A DNA stretch of 64,000 nucleotides from Elusimicrobiota bacterium. GTDB taxonomy: Bacteria; Elusimicrobiota; Elusimicrobia; UBA1565; UBA9628. Both the position numbers and the translations under genes were made by a program. The stretch covers positions 1 through 64,000 of the forward strand of contig JAGWUP010000006.1 in NCBI GenBank assembly GCA_028868375.1. Reading direction: 5' to 3'. Positions within the stretch are counted from its first letter, which is position 1. Every line of letters begins with the position of its first letter. The notes under the pieces are model-generated. The model made no database searches, was not told the origin of the DNA, and saw only the letters and a list, made by a program, of their open reading frames with translations. This document shows, piece after piece, positions 16,752 through 25,296 of this stretch.

Positions 16752-18184
16752 GCGGCCTGCACCTCCTGTTTCCGGAGGTCGCCCTCTCCGTCATGGCTCT
16801 GGGAGTCATGCTGGCCGATCTCTTCATCGCCGCGCGGCACGGCCGAGTCCTCTACCATTTGGGCTGGATCGCCTCCATCGTCGCCCTGCTGCTGGTGGGG
16901 GTGACGATCTCCGATCCCGCCCGTTACCAGGGCGTCGGCACCCTCTGGTCCGTCGATCCCATGAGCCAGTTCTTCAAGATGCTGGTGCTGCTGACGACCG
17001 TGCTCTGCCTGCTCTTGGGCCTGGAATACGAGGACCTGCCGCCGGCCCACGCCGGGGCCTTCAACGCCCTGCTGCTCTTGTCGACCGCCGGGCTGATGTT
17101 CCTCGTCTCCGCCGTCGATCTTCTGGAGGCCTTCGTCGCCCTGGAGCTGGTCTCCCTTTCCTCCTTCATCCTGGTCGGCTTCGAGCGCTCGCGCTCCAAG
17201 TCCAACGAGGGCGCGATCAAGTATTTCCTGTTCGGGGCCTTCTCCTCGGCCATCATGGCCTTCGGCATCTCCCTTTTCTACGGCGTCGCCGGGACGACCC
17301 GCCTGATCGGCCTCTCCCGCTCCCTGGCCTCAAACCCGGTCTTCCTGCTCGCCGTGCTCCTGATCCTCCTGGGCTTCGCCTTCAAGGCCTCGATCGCCCC
17401 CATGCACTTCTGGGTGCCGGACGCCTACGAGGGAGCGCCCACCCCGGTGACGGCCTACCTCTCCATCGCTCCCAAGATCGCCGCCATGGCGGTGCTCCTG
17501 CGCGTCTTCACCATCCTCCTGCCCGCCTCGGCCCTGCGGCTGACCGGCCTCCTGGCCCTGCTGGCCGCGCTGACGATGACGATCGGCAACTTCACGGCCT
17601 TCTTCCAGGACAACGTCAAGCGCCTCTTGGCCTACTCCTCCATCGCCCAGGCCGGCTACATCATGATCGGCATCGTCGCCGGCAACACCCTGGGCCTGGA
17701 GGGGGTGATGCTCTACTCCTTCATCTACGTCGCCATGAACATCGGCGCCTTCGCCGTCGCCCAGCTCGTCGCCTCCCAGGCCCCGGAGGGCGCGGGCGAC
17801 CGCTACGGCCTCTCCTCCTTCGACGGCTTGGCCCAGCGCTCCTTCGGCCTGGCCCTGGCGATGGCCTTCTTCCTGCTCTCTCTCTCCGGCATCCCGCCCC
17901 TGGCCGGCTTCATCGGCAAGTTCTACATCTTCTCCGCCGCGGTCCAGTCCGGCCACTACTGGCTGGCCGCCTGCGCCGTCGTCAACAGCGTCGTCTCCGT
18001 CTACTACTACATGAAGATCGCCTACCACATGTTCTTCATGCCCGCCCCCGACCAGGTCCCGCTGCGCCTGGGCCCCTACCTCTGCGGCGGCCTGGCCGTG
18101 GCGATCGCCGGGGTCGTCATCTTCGGGGTCTATCCCGAGCCGCTGGTGGCCTCGGTGCAGGCCTCGGCGCAGTACCTGCCCTAG
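16748..18184 (+). CDS. nuoN: NADH-quinone oxidoreductase subunit N
   Basis: A 478-residue antiporter-like subunit, the last gene of the complex I run. ALELVSLSSFILVGFERS, FKASIAPMHFWVPDAYEGAPTPVTAYLS and KRLLAYSSIAQAGYIMIG are typical for NuoN. It ends 115 bases before the next gene, in a stretch without a clear terminator, where a separate -10 box appears. Confidence 0.95.
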   Translation: MSGLHLLFPEVALSVMALGVMLADLFIAARHGRVLYHLGWIASIVALLLVGVTISDPARYQGVGTLWSVDPMSQFFKMLVLLTTVLCLLLGLEYEDLPPAHAGAFNALLLLSTAGLMFLVSAVDLLEAFVALELVSLSSFILVGFERSRSKSNEGAIKYFLFGAFSSAIMAFGISLFYGVAGTTRLIGLSRSLASNPVFLLAVLLILLGFAFKASIAPMHFWVPDAYEGAPTPVTAYLSIAPKIAAMAVLLRVFTILLPASALRLTGLLALLAALTMTIGNFTAFFQDNVKRLLAYSSIAQAGYIMIGIVAGNTLGLEGVMLYSFIYVAMNIGAFAVAQLVASQAPEGAGDRYGLSSFDGLAQRSFGLALAMAFFLLSLSGIPPLAGFIGKFYIFSAAVQSGHYWLAACAVVNSVVSVYYYMKIAYHMFFMPAPDQVPLRLGPYLCGGLAVAIAGVVIFGVYPEPLVASVQASAQYLP

Positions 18185-18287
18185 CGGGCTACGGACAAAG
18201 GGCCTAATTCCGGGCTAGTACAGGCCAGAGGATCGCTTCGCCAACGTCACCGAGATGATCCACGCCCTGGAAGCGGCCGTTAAGATA

Positions 18288-18293
18288 TAGAAT
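18288..18293 (+). promoter_or_regulatory. -10 box (TAGAAT), probably leaderless start
   Basis: TAGAAT within TATAGAAT, six bases before the GTG at 18300; no Shine-Dalgarno is present. Confidence 0.45.
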
Positions 18294-18299
18294 AGCGCC

Positions 18300-18788
18300 G
18301 TGCCAGAGGACAACGCGCGGCTGCGCCAGCTCTACCAAGCCGATCAGAAGGATCGCGAGAGGCCCTACGACTCGCCGGAGGCCGTTAAGGGCCTGCGCGG
18401 GCGCGACGCCGCGCGCAAGGCCGTGGTCCTGGAGCTCATCCGCCTCGACGAGCTCGTCACGCCCCTGGACCGCTACCACGCCGCGGTCATCCTGCTGCAC
18501 GGCGGCGAGCCTCAGGATTTTCTCTGCGCTCACCGCCTGGCCTGCCTCTCCGCCATGGCCGGGCACCGGCCCGCGCGCTGGCTGTCGGCCGCCACCCTGG
18601 ACCGCTTCCTCATGGCCGTCGGGCTGGCGCAGGTCTACGGCACCCAGTTCGAGTACGACCAGGCCAGCGGCTACTACCAGTTGCGCCTGCCCTTGGACGA
18701 CTCCCGCCTGCTGGCCTCCGAGAAGGCCTTCCTCGACGTGCCCGCGATCATCGAGCGCCTGACCAAGCTCAACGCCGCCCGCAAGTAG
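18300..18788 (+). CDS. DUF6624-like protein of unknown function
   Basis: A 162-residue soluble protein (GTG start). The pattern of charged N-terminal repeats (LYQADQKDRERP), a central YHAAVILLHGGEP with alternating helices, and RFLMAVGLAQVYGTQFEYD near the end resembles the DUF6624 family as I know it, which has no assigned function. No signal peptide or membrane segment. It has its own -10 box and is followed 26 bases later by rocD, also with its own -10 box, so it may be monocistronic. Confidence 0.7.
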   Translation: MPEDNARLRQLYQADQKDRERPYDSPEAVKGLRGRDAARKAVVLELIRLDELVTPLDRYHAAVILLHGGEPQDFLCAHRLACLSAMAGHRPARWLSAATLDRFLMAVGLAQVYGTQFEYDQASGYYQLRLPLDDSRLLASEKAFLDVPAIIERLTKLNAARK

Positions 18789-18801
18789 CCCCGGCTTCTG
18801 C

Positions 18802-18807
18802 TAGAAT
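18802..18807 (+). promoter_or_regulatory. -10 box (TAGAAT) for rocD, probably leaderless
   Basis: TAGAAT seven bases before ATG 18815; no ribosome-binding site between the two. Confidence 0.45.
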
Positions 18808-18814
18808 CCGCCTG

Positions 18815-20014
18815 ATGGGGGGCAAGGCCAAGAGGTCCATCGAGCTGGACAACCGCTACGGGGCCCACAACTACGCCCCGCTGCCGGTGGTGCTCGAGCG
18901 CGGGCGCGGGGTCTACGTCTGGGACGTGGAGGGCAGGCGCTACTTCGACATGCTCAGCGCCTACTCGGCCCTCAACCAGGGCCACTGCCATCCCGCAATC
19001 GCCGCCGCCGCCAGGGCCCAGTTGGGCCGGCTCACCCTGACCTCCCGCGCCTTCCACAACGCCCTGATGGGGCCCTTCCTAAAAAAAATCTGCGAGTTGA
19101 CCGGGCAGCCGAAGGCCCTGCCGATGAACTCGGGGGCGGAGGCCGTGGAGACGGCGATCAAGGCGATGCGCCTGTGGGGCTACCGGCGCAAGGGGATCGC
19201 CCCCAACCAGGCCGAGATCATCGTCGCGCGCGGCAACTTCCACGGCCGCACGACGACCATCGTCGGATTTTCCTCCGACCCGGACTCCTACGAGAACTTC
19301 GGCCCGGCCACGCCGGGCTTTATCAGCGTCAACTACGGCTCCATAGAGTCCTTGGAGGAGGCGATCAATGAGCGCACCTGCGGGGTGCTCTTGGAGCCCA
19401 TCCAGGGCGAGGCGGGGGTGCGCATCCCGCCGGAGGGCTATCTAAAAAAAGTCCGGGAGCTCTGCTCAAGCCGCGAGGTGCTCTTCTGCGCCGACGAGAT
19501 ACAGACCGGCCTGGGCCGCACCGGCAAGATGTTCTGCCTCGATCACGAGGGGGTGCAAGCCGACCTCATCCTGCTTGGCAAGGCCCTCTCCGGCGGCTTC
19601 TATCCCATCTCAGCGGTGGCCGGCAGGGAGGAGGTGCTGGGGCTGTTCACCCCGGGCACGCACGGCAGCACCTTCGGCGGCAATCCCCTGGCCTGCGCCA
19701 TCGGCCTGGCCGCCCTCGACGTCATCGTGCGCGAGCGCCTGCCCCGGCGCGCCGCCGCCCTCGGCGCCTATTTCCTGGAGGGCCTGCGCGCCCTCGACGA
19801 TCCGCGCCTGCTGGAGGTCCGCGGCAAAGGCCTGCTCTTGGCCCTGGAGTTCAAGCAGCCCATCGCCAAGCCCTTCTGCAAGGCCCTGGCCGCCAACGGC
19901 CTTCTGGCCAAGGACACGCATCAAACGACCGTCCGCCTGGCCCCGCCGCTGGTCATCACCAAGCCCCAGATCGACGCCGCCCTCGAAATCGTGCGGAGGT
20001 CCTTGTCGTGCTGA
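18815..20014 (+). CDS. rocD: Ornithine aminotransferase
   Basis: A 399-residue fold-type I, class III PLP aminotransferase. It would move the delta-amino group of ornithine to 2-oxoglutarate, giving glutamate semialdehyde/pyrroline-5-carboxylate. Ornithine-specific segments are YGAHNYAPLPVVLERG, YSALNQGHCHPA and TLTSRAFHN; PLP Lys256 lies in LLGKALSGG, and FCADEIQTGLGRTG supplies the PLP-contacting Asp. First gene of a five-gene run in which every junction overlaps or nearly touches, with gabT starting inside its 3' end. Confidence 0.9.
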   Translation: MGGKAKRSIELDNRYGAHNYAPLPVVLERGRGVYVWDVEGRRYFDMLSAYSALNQGHCHPAIAAAARAQLGRLTLTSRAFHNALMGPFLKKICELTGQPKALPMNSGAEAVETAIKAMRLWGYRRKGIAPNQAEIIVARGNFHGRTTTIVGFSSDPDSYENFGPATPGFISVNYGSIESLEEAINERTCGVLLEPIQGEAGVRIPPEGYLKKVRELCSSREVLFCADEIQTGLGRTGKMFCLDHEGVQADLILLGKALSGGFYPISAVAGREEVLGLFTPGTHGSTFGGNPLACAIGLAALDVIVRERLPRRAAALGAYFLEGLRALDDPRLLEVRGKGLLLALEFKQPIAKPFCKALAANGLLAKDTHQTTVRLAPPLVITKPQIDAALEIVRRSLSC

Positions 20015-21258
20015 AGGCGGACACGGTGGTCAGCTCCGCCGCCGCCCGCTACAGCGACCTCGTCGTCGCCCGCGCCGAGAACGCCGCCCTCTGGGACCTG
20101 CGCGGCCGGCGCTACATCGATTTTGCCGGCGGCATCGGCGCCTTGAACGTCGGCCACTGCCATCCCAAGGTCGTCTCGGCCCTGCGCAAGCAGGCGGAGC
20201 GCCTGCATCACGCATGCTTTCATGTCTGCGCCTACCCCGGCTACCTGGAGGTCTGCGCCAAGCTGGTTGCGGCCCTGCCCCTGGGAGGGCCCGCCAAGGC
20301 CCTGCTGCTCAACAGCGGCGCTGAGGCCGTGGAGAACGCCGTCAAGCTTGCGCGCTTCCATACCAAGCGCGGCGCCATCGTCAGCTTCGACTACGCCTTT
20401 CACGGGCGCACCCTGCTCTGCTTAAGCCTCGACGGCAAGTCCCAGCCCCTGCGCCGCGGCTTCGGCCCCTTCGCCCCGGAAATCTACCGCTCCAGCCTTC
20501 CCGATCCCTACCGCGGGGGCTCGGCGGAAAAAAGCCTGGCCGACCTGGAGCGCCTCTTTTTGACCAGCGTGGCCCCGCAGGAGGTGGCGGCCGTCATCAT
20601 CGAGCCGGTGCTGGGCGAGGGGGGCTTCATCGTCCCGGCGCGCGGCTTCTTGAAGGGCCTGCGGCGCCTCTGCGACCGGCACGGCATGCTGCTGATACTA
20701 GACGAGATCCAAAGCGGCTTCGGGCGCACGGGACGCTTCTGGGCGATGGAGCACGAGGGCGTGCGGCCGGACCTGGCGGTCGTGGGAAAATCCCTGGCCG
20801 CTGGGCTTCCGCTCTCGGCGGTGGTCGGCCGCGCCGAGATCATGGACTGCGCTCCTCCAGGCTCCGTGGGCGGCACCTACGGCGGAAACCCCATGGCCTG
20901 CGCCGCCGCCCTGGCCGTCTTCGAGATTTTTCGCGAGGAAAATCTCCTGGCGAGGGCCCGGCGACTGGGCCGGGAGCTGCAGGCGCGCTTCGACCGCCTG
21001 CGCCGGGACAACCCCATCGTCGGGGACTCCCGCGGGCTCGGGGCGATGCGCGCCATCGAGCTGGTCGAGGATAAGCGGAGCAAGAAGCCCCTCGCCGCGG
21101 CGCGCGTTAAAGCCATCCTGCGGCGCTGCCGGCAAAAGGGCCTGATCGTCTTGAAGGCCGGAGTCCACGGCAACGTGATCCGCGCCCTGATGCCCTTGAC
21201 CATCGGCCCGCGGGACCTCGAGCGCGGCCTGGACATTTTGGAGGAGGCCCTCGAATGA
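20008..21258 (+). CDS. gabT: 4-aminobutyrate aminotransferase-like class III aminotransferase
   Basis: A 416-residue PLP enzyme (GTG start overlapping the rocD stop). GGIGALNVGHCHPKVV and HHACFHVCAYPGYLEVCAKL match 4-aminobutyrate aminotransferases; Lys261 in VVGKSLAAGLPL would bind PLP and LDEIQSGFGRTG is intact. The expected reaction is GABA plus 2-oxoglutarate to succinate semialdehyde plus glutamate. In this operon it would take the GABA formed by the last gene. Related omega-amino acid specificities, such as 5-aminovalerate, cannot be excluded. Confidence 0.82.
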   Translation: MLKADTVVSSAAARYSDLVVARAENAALWDLRGRRYIDFAGGIGALNVGHCHPKVVSALRKQAERLHHACFHVCAYPGYLEVCAKLVAALPLGGPAKALLLNSGAEAVENAVKLARFHTKRGAIVSFDYAFHGRTLLCLSLDGKSQPLRRGFGPFAPEIYRSSLPDPYRGGSAEKSLADLERLFLTSVAPQEVAAVIIEPVLGEGGFIVPARGFLKGLRRLCDRHGMLLILDEIQSGFGRTGRFWAMEHEGVRPDLAVVGKSLAAGLPLSAVVGRAEIMDCAPPGSVGGTYGGNPMACAAALAVFEIFREENLLARARRLGRELQARFDRLRRDNPIVGDSRGLGAMRAIELVEDKRSKKPLAAARVKAILRRCRQKGLIVLKAGVHGNVIRALMPLTIGPRDLERGLDILEEALE

Positions 21259-22418
21259 AGGTGGCGGTCCTGGGCGGCTTCGGCGCGATGGCGGAGGCGG
21301 CCCTGCGCGACTTAGCGGGGCAGCCCGAGGTCTCGCAAGTCGCGGCGGTCGATCTCTCCATCGAGCGCGCCCCCCAGGTCCTCTCCCGCTTGCCGCGGCC
21401 CCTGCGCCGCAAGATAGCGCCCCTCAAGGCGGACCTGGCCGGCGCCGCGCCCAGGCTGGGCGGCGTCGATGTCGTGCTCAACTGCGCCTGGTACGAGCTC
21501 AACCTGCGGGCGATGGACCTGGCCCTGCGCCTGCGGGCGCATTACGTCGATCTGGGCGGCTTATACCACATGACCCTCAAGCAGCTTAAGCGCGCGGCGG
21601 AATTCCGCCGCGCCGGCCGCCTGGCTGTCCTTGGCTGCGGCAGCACGCCGGGGATCACGAACATGATGGCGGCGCGAATGGCCGGGGATTTCACCGCCAT
21701 CGACTCGGCGACCTTCTACGACGCAAGCCACGAGCCACCGCGGCCGCAGACGGACTTCTCTCCGCCCTTCTCCATTCGCACCATGCTCTCGGAGCACGCG
21801 GCGCCGGCGCCTGTGCTCAAGGGGGGCCGGATCGTCGAGCTTCCCGCCCGCGGCGAGGAGGAATGGCTGGATTTTCCCTCGCCCATCGGGCGGGTCAAGA
21901 CCTGCGCCGTCATCCACTCCGAGGCCGCCACGCTGCCGGCCTACCTCAAGCCCTGGGGGCTGCGGGAATTATCCTTCAAGATCGCCTATCCGCAGCCGGT
22001 CCTCAACCAGCTCGACGCCCTCGCGGCCATGGGCTTTGGCCGCGACCCGGAGGCCCTGGCCTTCCTGACTCGCTGGGCCGCCCGGCGGGCGCTCAAGGAC
22101 GATGCCGGCAGGCCGCGCGACTTCGAGGTGCTGCGCGCGCGCCTGGCGGGGCGGCGGGGAAAGCTTCCGCTCGTCAAGGAATGGGACTGCGAGCTGCGGC
22201 CGACGCGGCTGTTGTCGGCCGGGACCCTGGGGGTGGGCTGCGCCGGAGCGATCGCCGCGCGGCTCTGCGCCCTGGGCAAAACCAAGCTGCGCGCCGGCGC
22301 CGGCGGGCCGGAGAGCGTCCTCGATGAGGCGGCCTTTTTTAGCGAATTGCTCGGCCGCCCCTCCTTCTCCCTTATCGAACGGACCGCTCATCCCCTGCAG
22401 GACAAGGAGCTGTCATGA
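21255..22418 (+). CDS. Saccharopine dehydrogenase-family oxidoreductase, lysine 6-dehydrogenase-like
   Basis: A 387-residue enzyme with an N-terminal NAD(P)-binding Rossmann fold (VAVLGGFGAMAEAALRDLA) and the family's VDVVLNCAWYELNLRAMDLAL and YVDLGGLYHMT segments, then GSTPGITNMMAARMAG. This arrangement resembles lysine 6-dehydrogenase and bacterial saccharopine dehydrogenase-like enzymes. In the middle of a polyamine/omega-amino acid operon (four-base overlaps on both sides) it may act on lysine or a diamine-derived imine, or make a carboxyalkyl-polyamine. Substrate is not determined by sequence alone. Confidence 0.75.
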   Translation: MKVAVLGGFGAMAEAALRDLAGQPEVSQVAAVDLSIERAPQVLSRLPRPLRRKIAPLKADLAGAAPRLGGVDVVLNCAWYELNLRAMDLALRLRAHYVDLGGLYHMTLKQLKRAAEFRRAGRLAVLGCGSTPGITNMMAARMAGDFTAIDSATFYDASHEPPRPQTDFSPPFSIRTMLSEHAAPAPVLKGGRIVELPARGEEEWLDFPSPIGRVKTCAVIHSEAATLPAYLKPWGLRELSFKIAYPQPVLNQLDALAAMGFGRDPEALAFLTRWAARRALKDDAGRPRDFEVLRARLAGRRGKLPLVKEWDCELRPTRLLSAGTLGVGCAGAIAARLCALGKTKLRAGAGGPESVLDEAAFFSELLGRPSFSLIERTAHPLQDKELS

Positions 22419-23797
22419 AACTCTCCGCTCAGGACATCCTGAAGGAAACGCAAAGGACGTTGGACCTCGTCGCCAAGGCCGAGCCCAGCGAGGAGGACAA
22501 GACTTGGCTGACGGAGGCCACCGCCAGCTACTACTCCAACCACGTCAACCCCGGCATCCTCGAGTACCGCAAGTCGGTCTCGACCGAGTACGTCTCGGTG
22601 GAATGGGCCGACGGGGGCAACTCCTTCACGGATCTTAAGGGACGCAAGTACCTGGACCTCTTGGGCGGCTACGGCATCTTCAACGTCGGCCACCGCCATC
22701 CCAAGGTGATCGAGGCCGTCACCAACCAGCTCAAGCGCCAAGCCCTGCACTCCCAGGAGCTGCTCGAGCCCTTCCGCGCCATCCTGGCGAAGCTCATCCA
22801 CGACATCACCCCCGGAGACCTGCAGTTTTCCTTCTTCGGCAACTCGGGCGCCGAGGCGGTGGAGGGGGCGATGAAGCTGGCCATGCTGCACACCGGCCGC
22901 AAGTCCTTCGTGGCCGCCACGGAGGCCTTCCACGGCAAGACCCTGGGCGCGCTCTCCGCCACCGCCAAGTCCAAGTTCCGGCAGCCCTTCCTGCCCATCC
23001 TGCCCGACTGCTACCACGTGCCCTACGGCGACGCCGACTACATCGAGAGCGCCCTGCGCTCCGCCGACGACGTCGGCAACGACATCGCCGCGGTCATCCT
23101 GGAGCCGGTCCAGGGCGAGGGCGGCATCAACGTGCCCCCGGACGACTATCTGCCGCGCGTGCGCGACCTCTGCGACCGCTACGGGGCGCTCTTGATCGTC
23201 GACGAGGTCCAGACCGGCATGGGGCGCACCGGCAAGATGTTCTGCGTGGACCATTGGAACGTGGTCCCGGACATCATGACCCTGGGCAAGGCCATGGGCG
23301 GCGGCGTCATGCCCATCGGAGCCTTCGTCTCCAACAAGACGATCTGGGAGCAGCTCTTCCCCGAGCCCTGGCTGCACTCCACGACCTTCGGCGGCAATCC
23401 CCTGGCCTGCGTCGCCGCCATCGCCAACATCCACGTCCTCCTGGAGGAGAAGCTGCCCGAGCGCGCCGAGAAGATGGGCGGGGAGATGATCAACAAGCTG
23501 CGCGGGCTGCGCCGGAGGTTCCCGAAGCTCTGCGTGGACGTGCGCGGCAAGGGGCTGATGATAGGCCTGGAGTTTCCAAACGACGCCCTGGGCTACGAGG
23601 TCGCCAAGGGCCTTTTCGACCGCGGGGTGCTGGTGGCGGGAACACTGTTCTCCGCCAAGACCCTGCGCATCGAGCCGCCGCTGACCATCAGCGCCCAGGA
23701 GATCAACATGGCCGTGGAGACCATAGAGAAGGTGTTCAAGGAAGTCAACGCCCGCCACTTCGAGAGCAAGCGCCCGGCGGCGCGCAAGGCGGCCTAG
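22415..23797 (+). CDS. patA: Putrescine aminotransferase
   Basis: A 460-residue class III PLP aminotransferase. It matches the putrescine:2-oxoglutarate enzyme along its length: HVNPGILEYRKSVS, LGGYGIFNVGHRHPKV, HSQELLEPFRAILAKL, EAFHGKTLGALSATAKS and DEVQTGMGRTGKMF. PLP Lys292 is in LGKAMGGGVMP. The product 4-aminobutanal would go to the aldehyde dehydrogenase encoded two bases downstream. A good AAGGAG Shine-Dalgarno precedes the ATG. The N-terminal 60 residues before the fold core are also as in the family. Confidence 0.9.
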   Translation: MKLSAQDILKETQRTLDLVAKAEPSEEDKTWLTEATASYYSNHVNPGILEYRKSVSTEYVSVEWADGGNSFTDLKGRKYLDLLGGYGIFNVGHRHPKVIEAVTNQLKRQALHSQELLEPFRAILAKLIHDITPGDLQFSFFGNSGAEAVEGAMKLAMLHTGRKSFVAATEAFHGKTLGALSATAKSKFRQPFLPILPDCYHVPYGDADYIESALRSADDVGNDIAAVILEPVQGEGGINVPPDDYLPRVRDLCDRYGALLIVDEVQTGMGRTGKMFCVDHWNVVPDIMTLGKAMGGGVMPIGAFVSNKTIWEQLFPEPWLHSTTFGGNPLACVAAIANIHVLLEEKLPERAEKMGGEMINKLRGLRRRFPKLCVDVRGKGLMIGLEFPNDALGYEVAKGLFDRGVLVAGTLFSAKTLRIEPPLTISAQEINMAVETIEKVFKEVNARHFESKRPAARKAA

Positions 23798-23799
23798 CC

Positions 23800-25278
23800 A
23801 TGTCCCGAGCGATCGCGCGCAGCAAGCCCCTGCGCATGCTCATCGGCGGCGCCTGGGAGGCCTCGGCCAAGGGAGCGCGACGGGAGATCGTCGATCCCGC
23901 CACGGAGCAGGTCCTGGCCGAGGCGTACGAGGCCTCGCCCCTGGAGGTCAACCGCGCCGTGGCGGCGGCCAAGGCGGCCTTCGCCAGCGGCGCCTGGTCG
24001 CGCCGGACTCCGGCGGAGCGCGCGGCGGTGCTCTTCAAATGGGCCGACCTTATCGAGGAGAATTTAGAGAGGCTGGCGCAGTTGGAATGCGCCAACACCG
24101 GCAAGCCGGCCAAGCTCGCGCGCGAGGGAGACCTCCCCTTCGCCTTGGACAACATCCGCTTCTTCGCGGGGGCCTGCCGGCTCCTGGAGGGCGGCTGCGG
24201 CGAGTACGCTGGAGGCTCAGTCTCCCTCTTGCGGCGCGAGCCCCTCGGTGTCGCGGCCTTGATCGCGCCCTGGAACTATCCCCTCATGATGGCGGCCTGG
24301 AAGCTGGCGCCGGCCCTGGCCGCCGGCAACTGCTGCGTGCTCAAGCCCTCGGAGCTGACCCCGCTGACCAGCCTCGAGCTGGCGCGCCTGGCCCTGGAGG
24401 CGGGGCTTCCGCCGGGAACCATCAACGTCGTCACCGGGGGGGAAAGCGCCGGGCGCGAGCTGAGCGCCCATCCGGACGTCGCCCTGGTTTCCTTCACCGG
24501 CGACACGGCCACCGGGCGCAAGGTCATGGCCCAGGCCGCCCCCGGCGTCAAGAAGCTGCACCTGGAGCTGGGCGGCAAAGCGCCCTTCCTGGTCTTCGAG
24601 GACGCGGACTTCGAGGCGGCCGTCCAGGGCGCCGTCGTCGGCGCCTTCGTCAACTGCGGCCAGGATTGCACCGCCGCCGCCCGCGTCTACGTCCAGGAGG
24701 GGCGCTTCAAGCGCTTCGCCCAGGCCTATATTAAGGAAGCGGCGAAGCTCCGGCTGGGAGTCGACATGGGGCCGCTCATCTCCTCGGAGCAGCGCGAGCG
24801 AGTCGAGGGCTTCCTTGCCAGGGCCAAGGCCGCCAAGATCCTCTTGGGAGGCCGCCGCCCCAGAGGGCGCAGGAAGGGCTTCTTTTTCGAGCCCACCATC
24901 GTCTCCGGGGCAAGCCAAGACTCGGAGCTCGTCCAGTCCGAGATCTTCGGCCCTGTCGTCTGCCTGCTGCCGTTCTCAAACGAGGCCGAGGCGATCCGCC
25001 TGGCCAACGACGTGCCCTACGGCCTGGCCGCCAGCGTCTGGACCAAGGACGTCTCGCGCGCCCTGCGCGTCTCCTCCGCCCTGCGCTTCGGCACCGTCTG
25101 GGTCAACGACCACCTGCCCCTGGTCTCGGAGATGCCGCACGGAGGCCTGGCCCAGTCGGGCTTCGGCAAGGACCTCTCCCTCAAGGCGCTGGAGGAGCAG
25201 ACCGTGGCCAAGCACGTCATGCTGGACGCCACCGGCGCCGCGCGCAAGGCCTGGCACTACACCGTCTTCGGCGACTAA
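23800..25278 (+). CDS. patD: Aldehyde dehydrogenase, probable gamma-aminobutyraldehyde dehydrogenase
   Basis: A 492-residue NAD(P)-dependent aldehyde dehydrogenase. Active-site Cys290 sits in NCGQDCTAA, as in aminobutyraldehyde dehydrogenases, and Glu256 in LELGGK is the general base; the oxyanion-hole stretch APWNYPLMMAAW is present. Placed two bases after patA, it would oxidise 4-aminobutanal to GABA, which gabT in the same operon can transaminate. Betaine aldehyde or other aminoaldehydes are alternative substrates. Last gene of the plus-strand run; a hairpin follows the stop. Confidence 0.82.
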   Translation: MSRAIARSKPLRMLIGGAWEASAKGARREIVDPATEQVLAEAYEASPLEVNRAVAAAKAAFASGAWSRRTPAERAAVLFKWADLIEENLERLAQLECANTGKPAKLAREGDLPFALDNIRFFAGACRLLEGGCGEYAGGSVSLLRREPLGVAALIAPWNYPLMMAAWKLAPALAAGNCCVLKPSELTPLTSLELARLALEAGLPPGTINVVTGGESAGRELSAHPDVALVSFTGDTATGRKVMAQAAPGVKKLHLELGGKAPFLVFEDADFEAAVQGAVVGAFVNCGQDCTAAARVYVQEGRFKRFAQAYIKEAAKLRLGVDMGPLISSEQRERVEGFLARAKAAKILLGGRRPRGRRKGFFFEPTIVSGASQDSELVQSEIFGPVVCLLPFSNEAEAIRLANDVPYGLAASVWTKDVSRALRVSSALRFGTVWVNDHLPLVSEMPHGGLAQSGFGKDLSLKALEEQTVAKHVMLDATGAARKAWHYTVFGD

Positions 25279-25295
25279 GCCGGCGTAGCCGGCTT
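25277..25295. terminator. Compact hairpin between convergent genes
   Basis: An 8-bp perfect stem (AAGCCGGC/GCCGGCTT) with a three-base loop fills the 18-base gap between the two stop codons. No T-tract follows on either strand, so termination efficiency is uncertain. Confidence 0.4.
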
Positions 25296-25296
25296 G

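Noticed and set aside
18185-18299. Terminator after nuoN
   Set aside because: No convincing stem plus T-tract could be drawn; only a -10 box for the next gene is supported.
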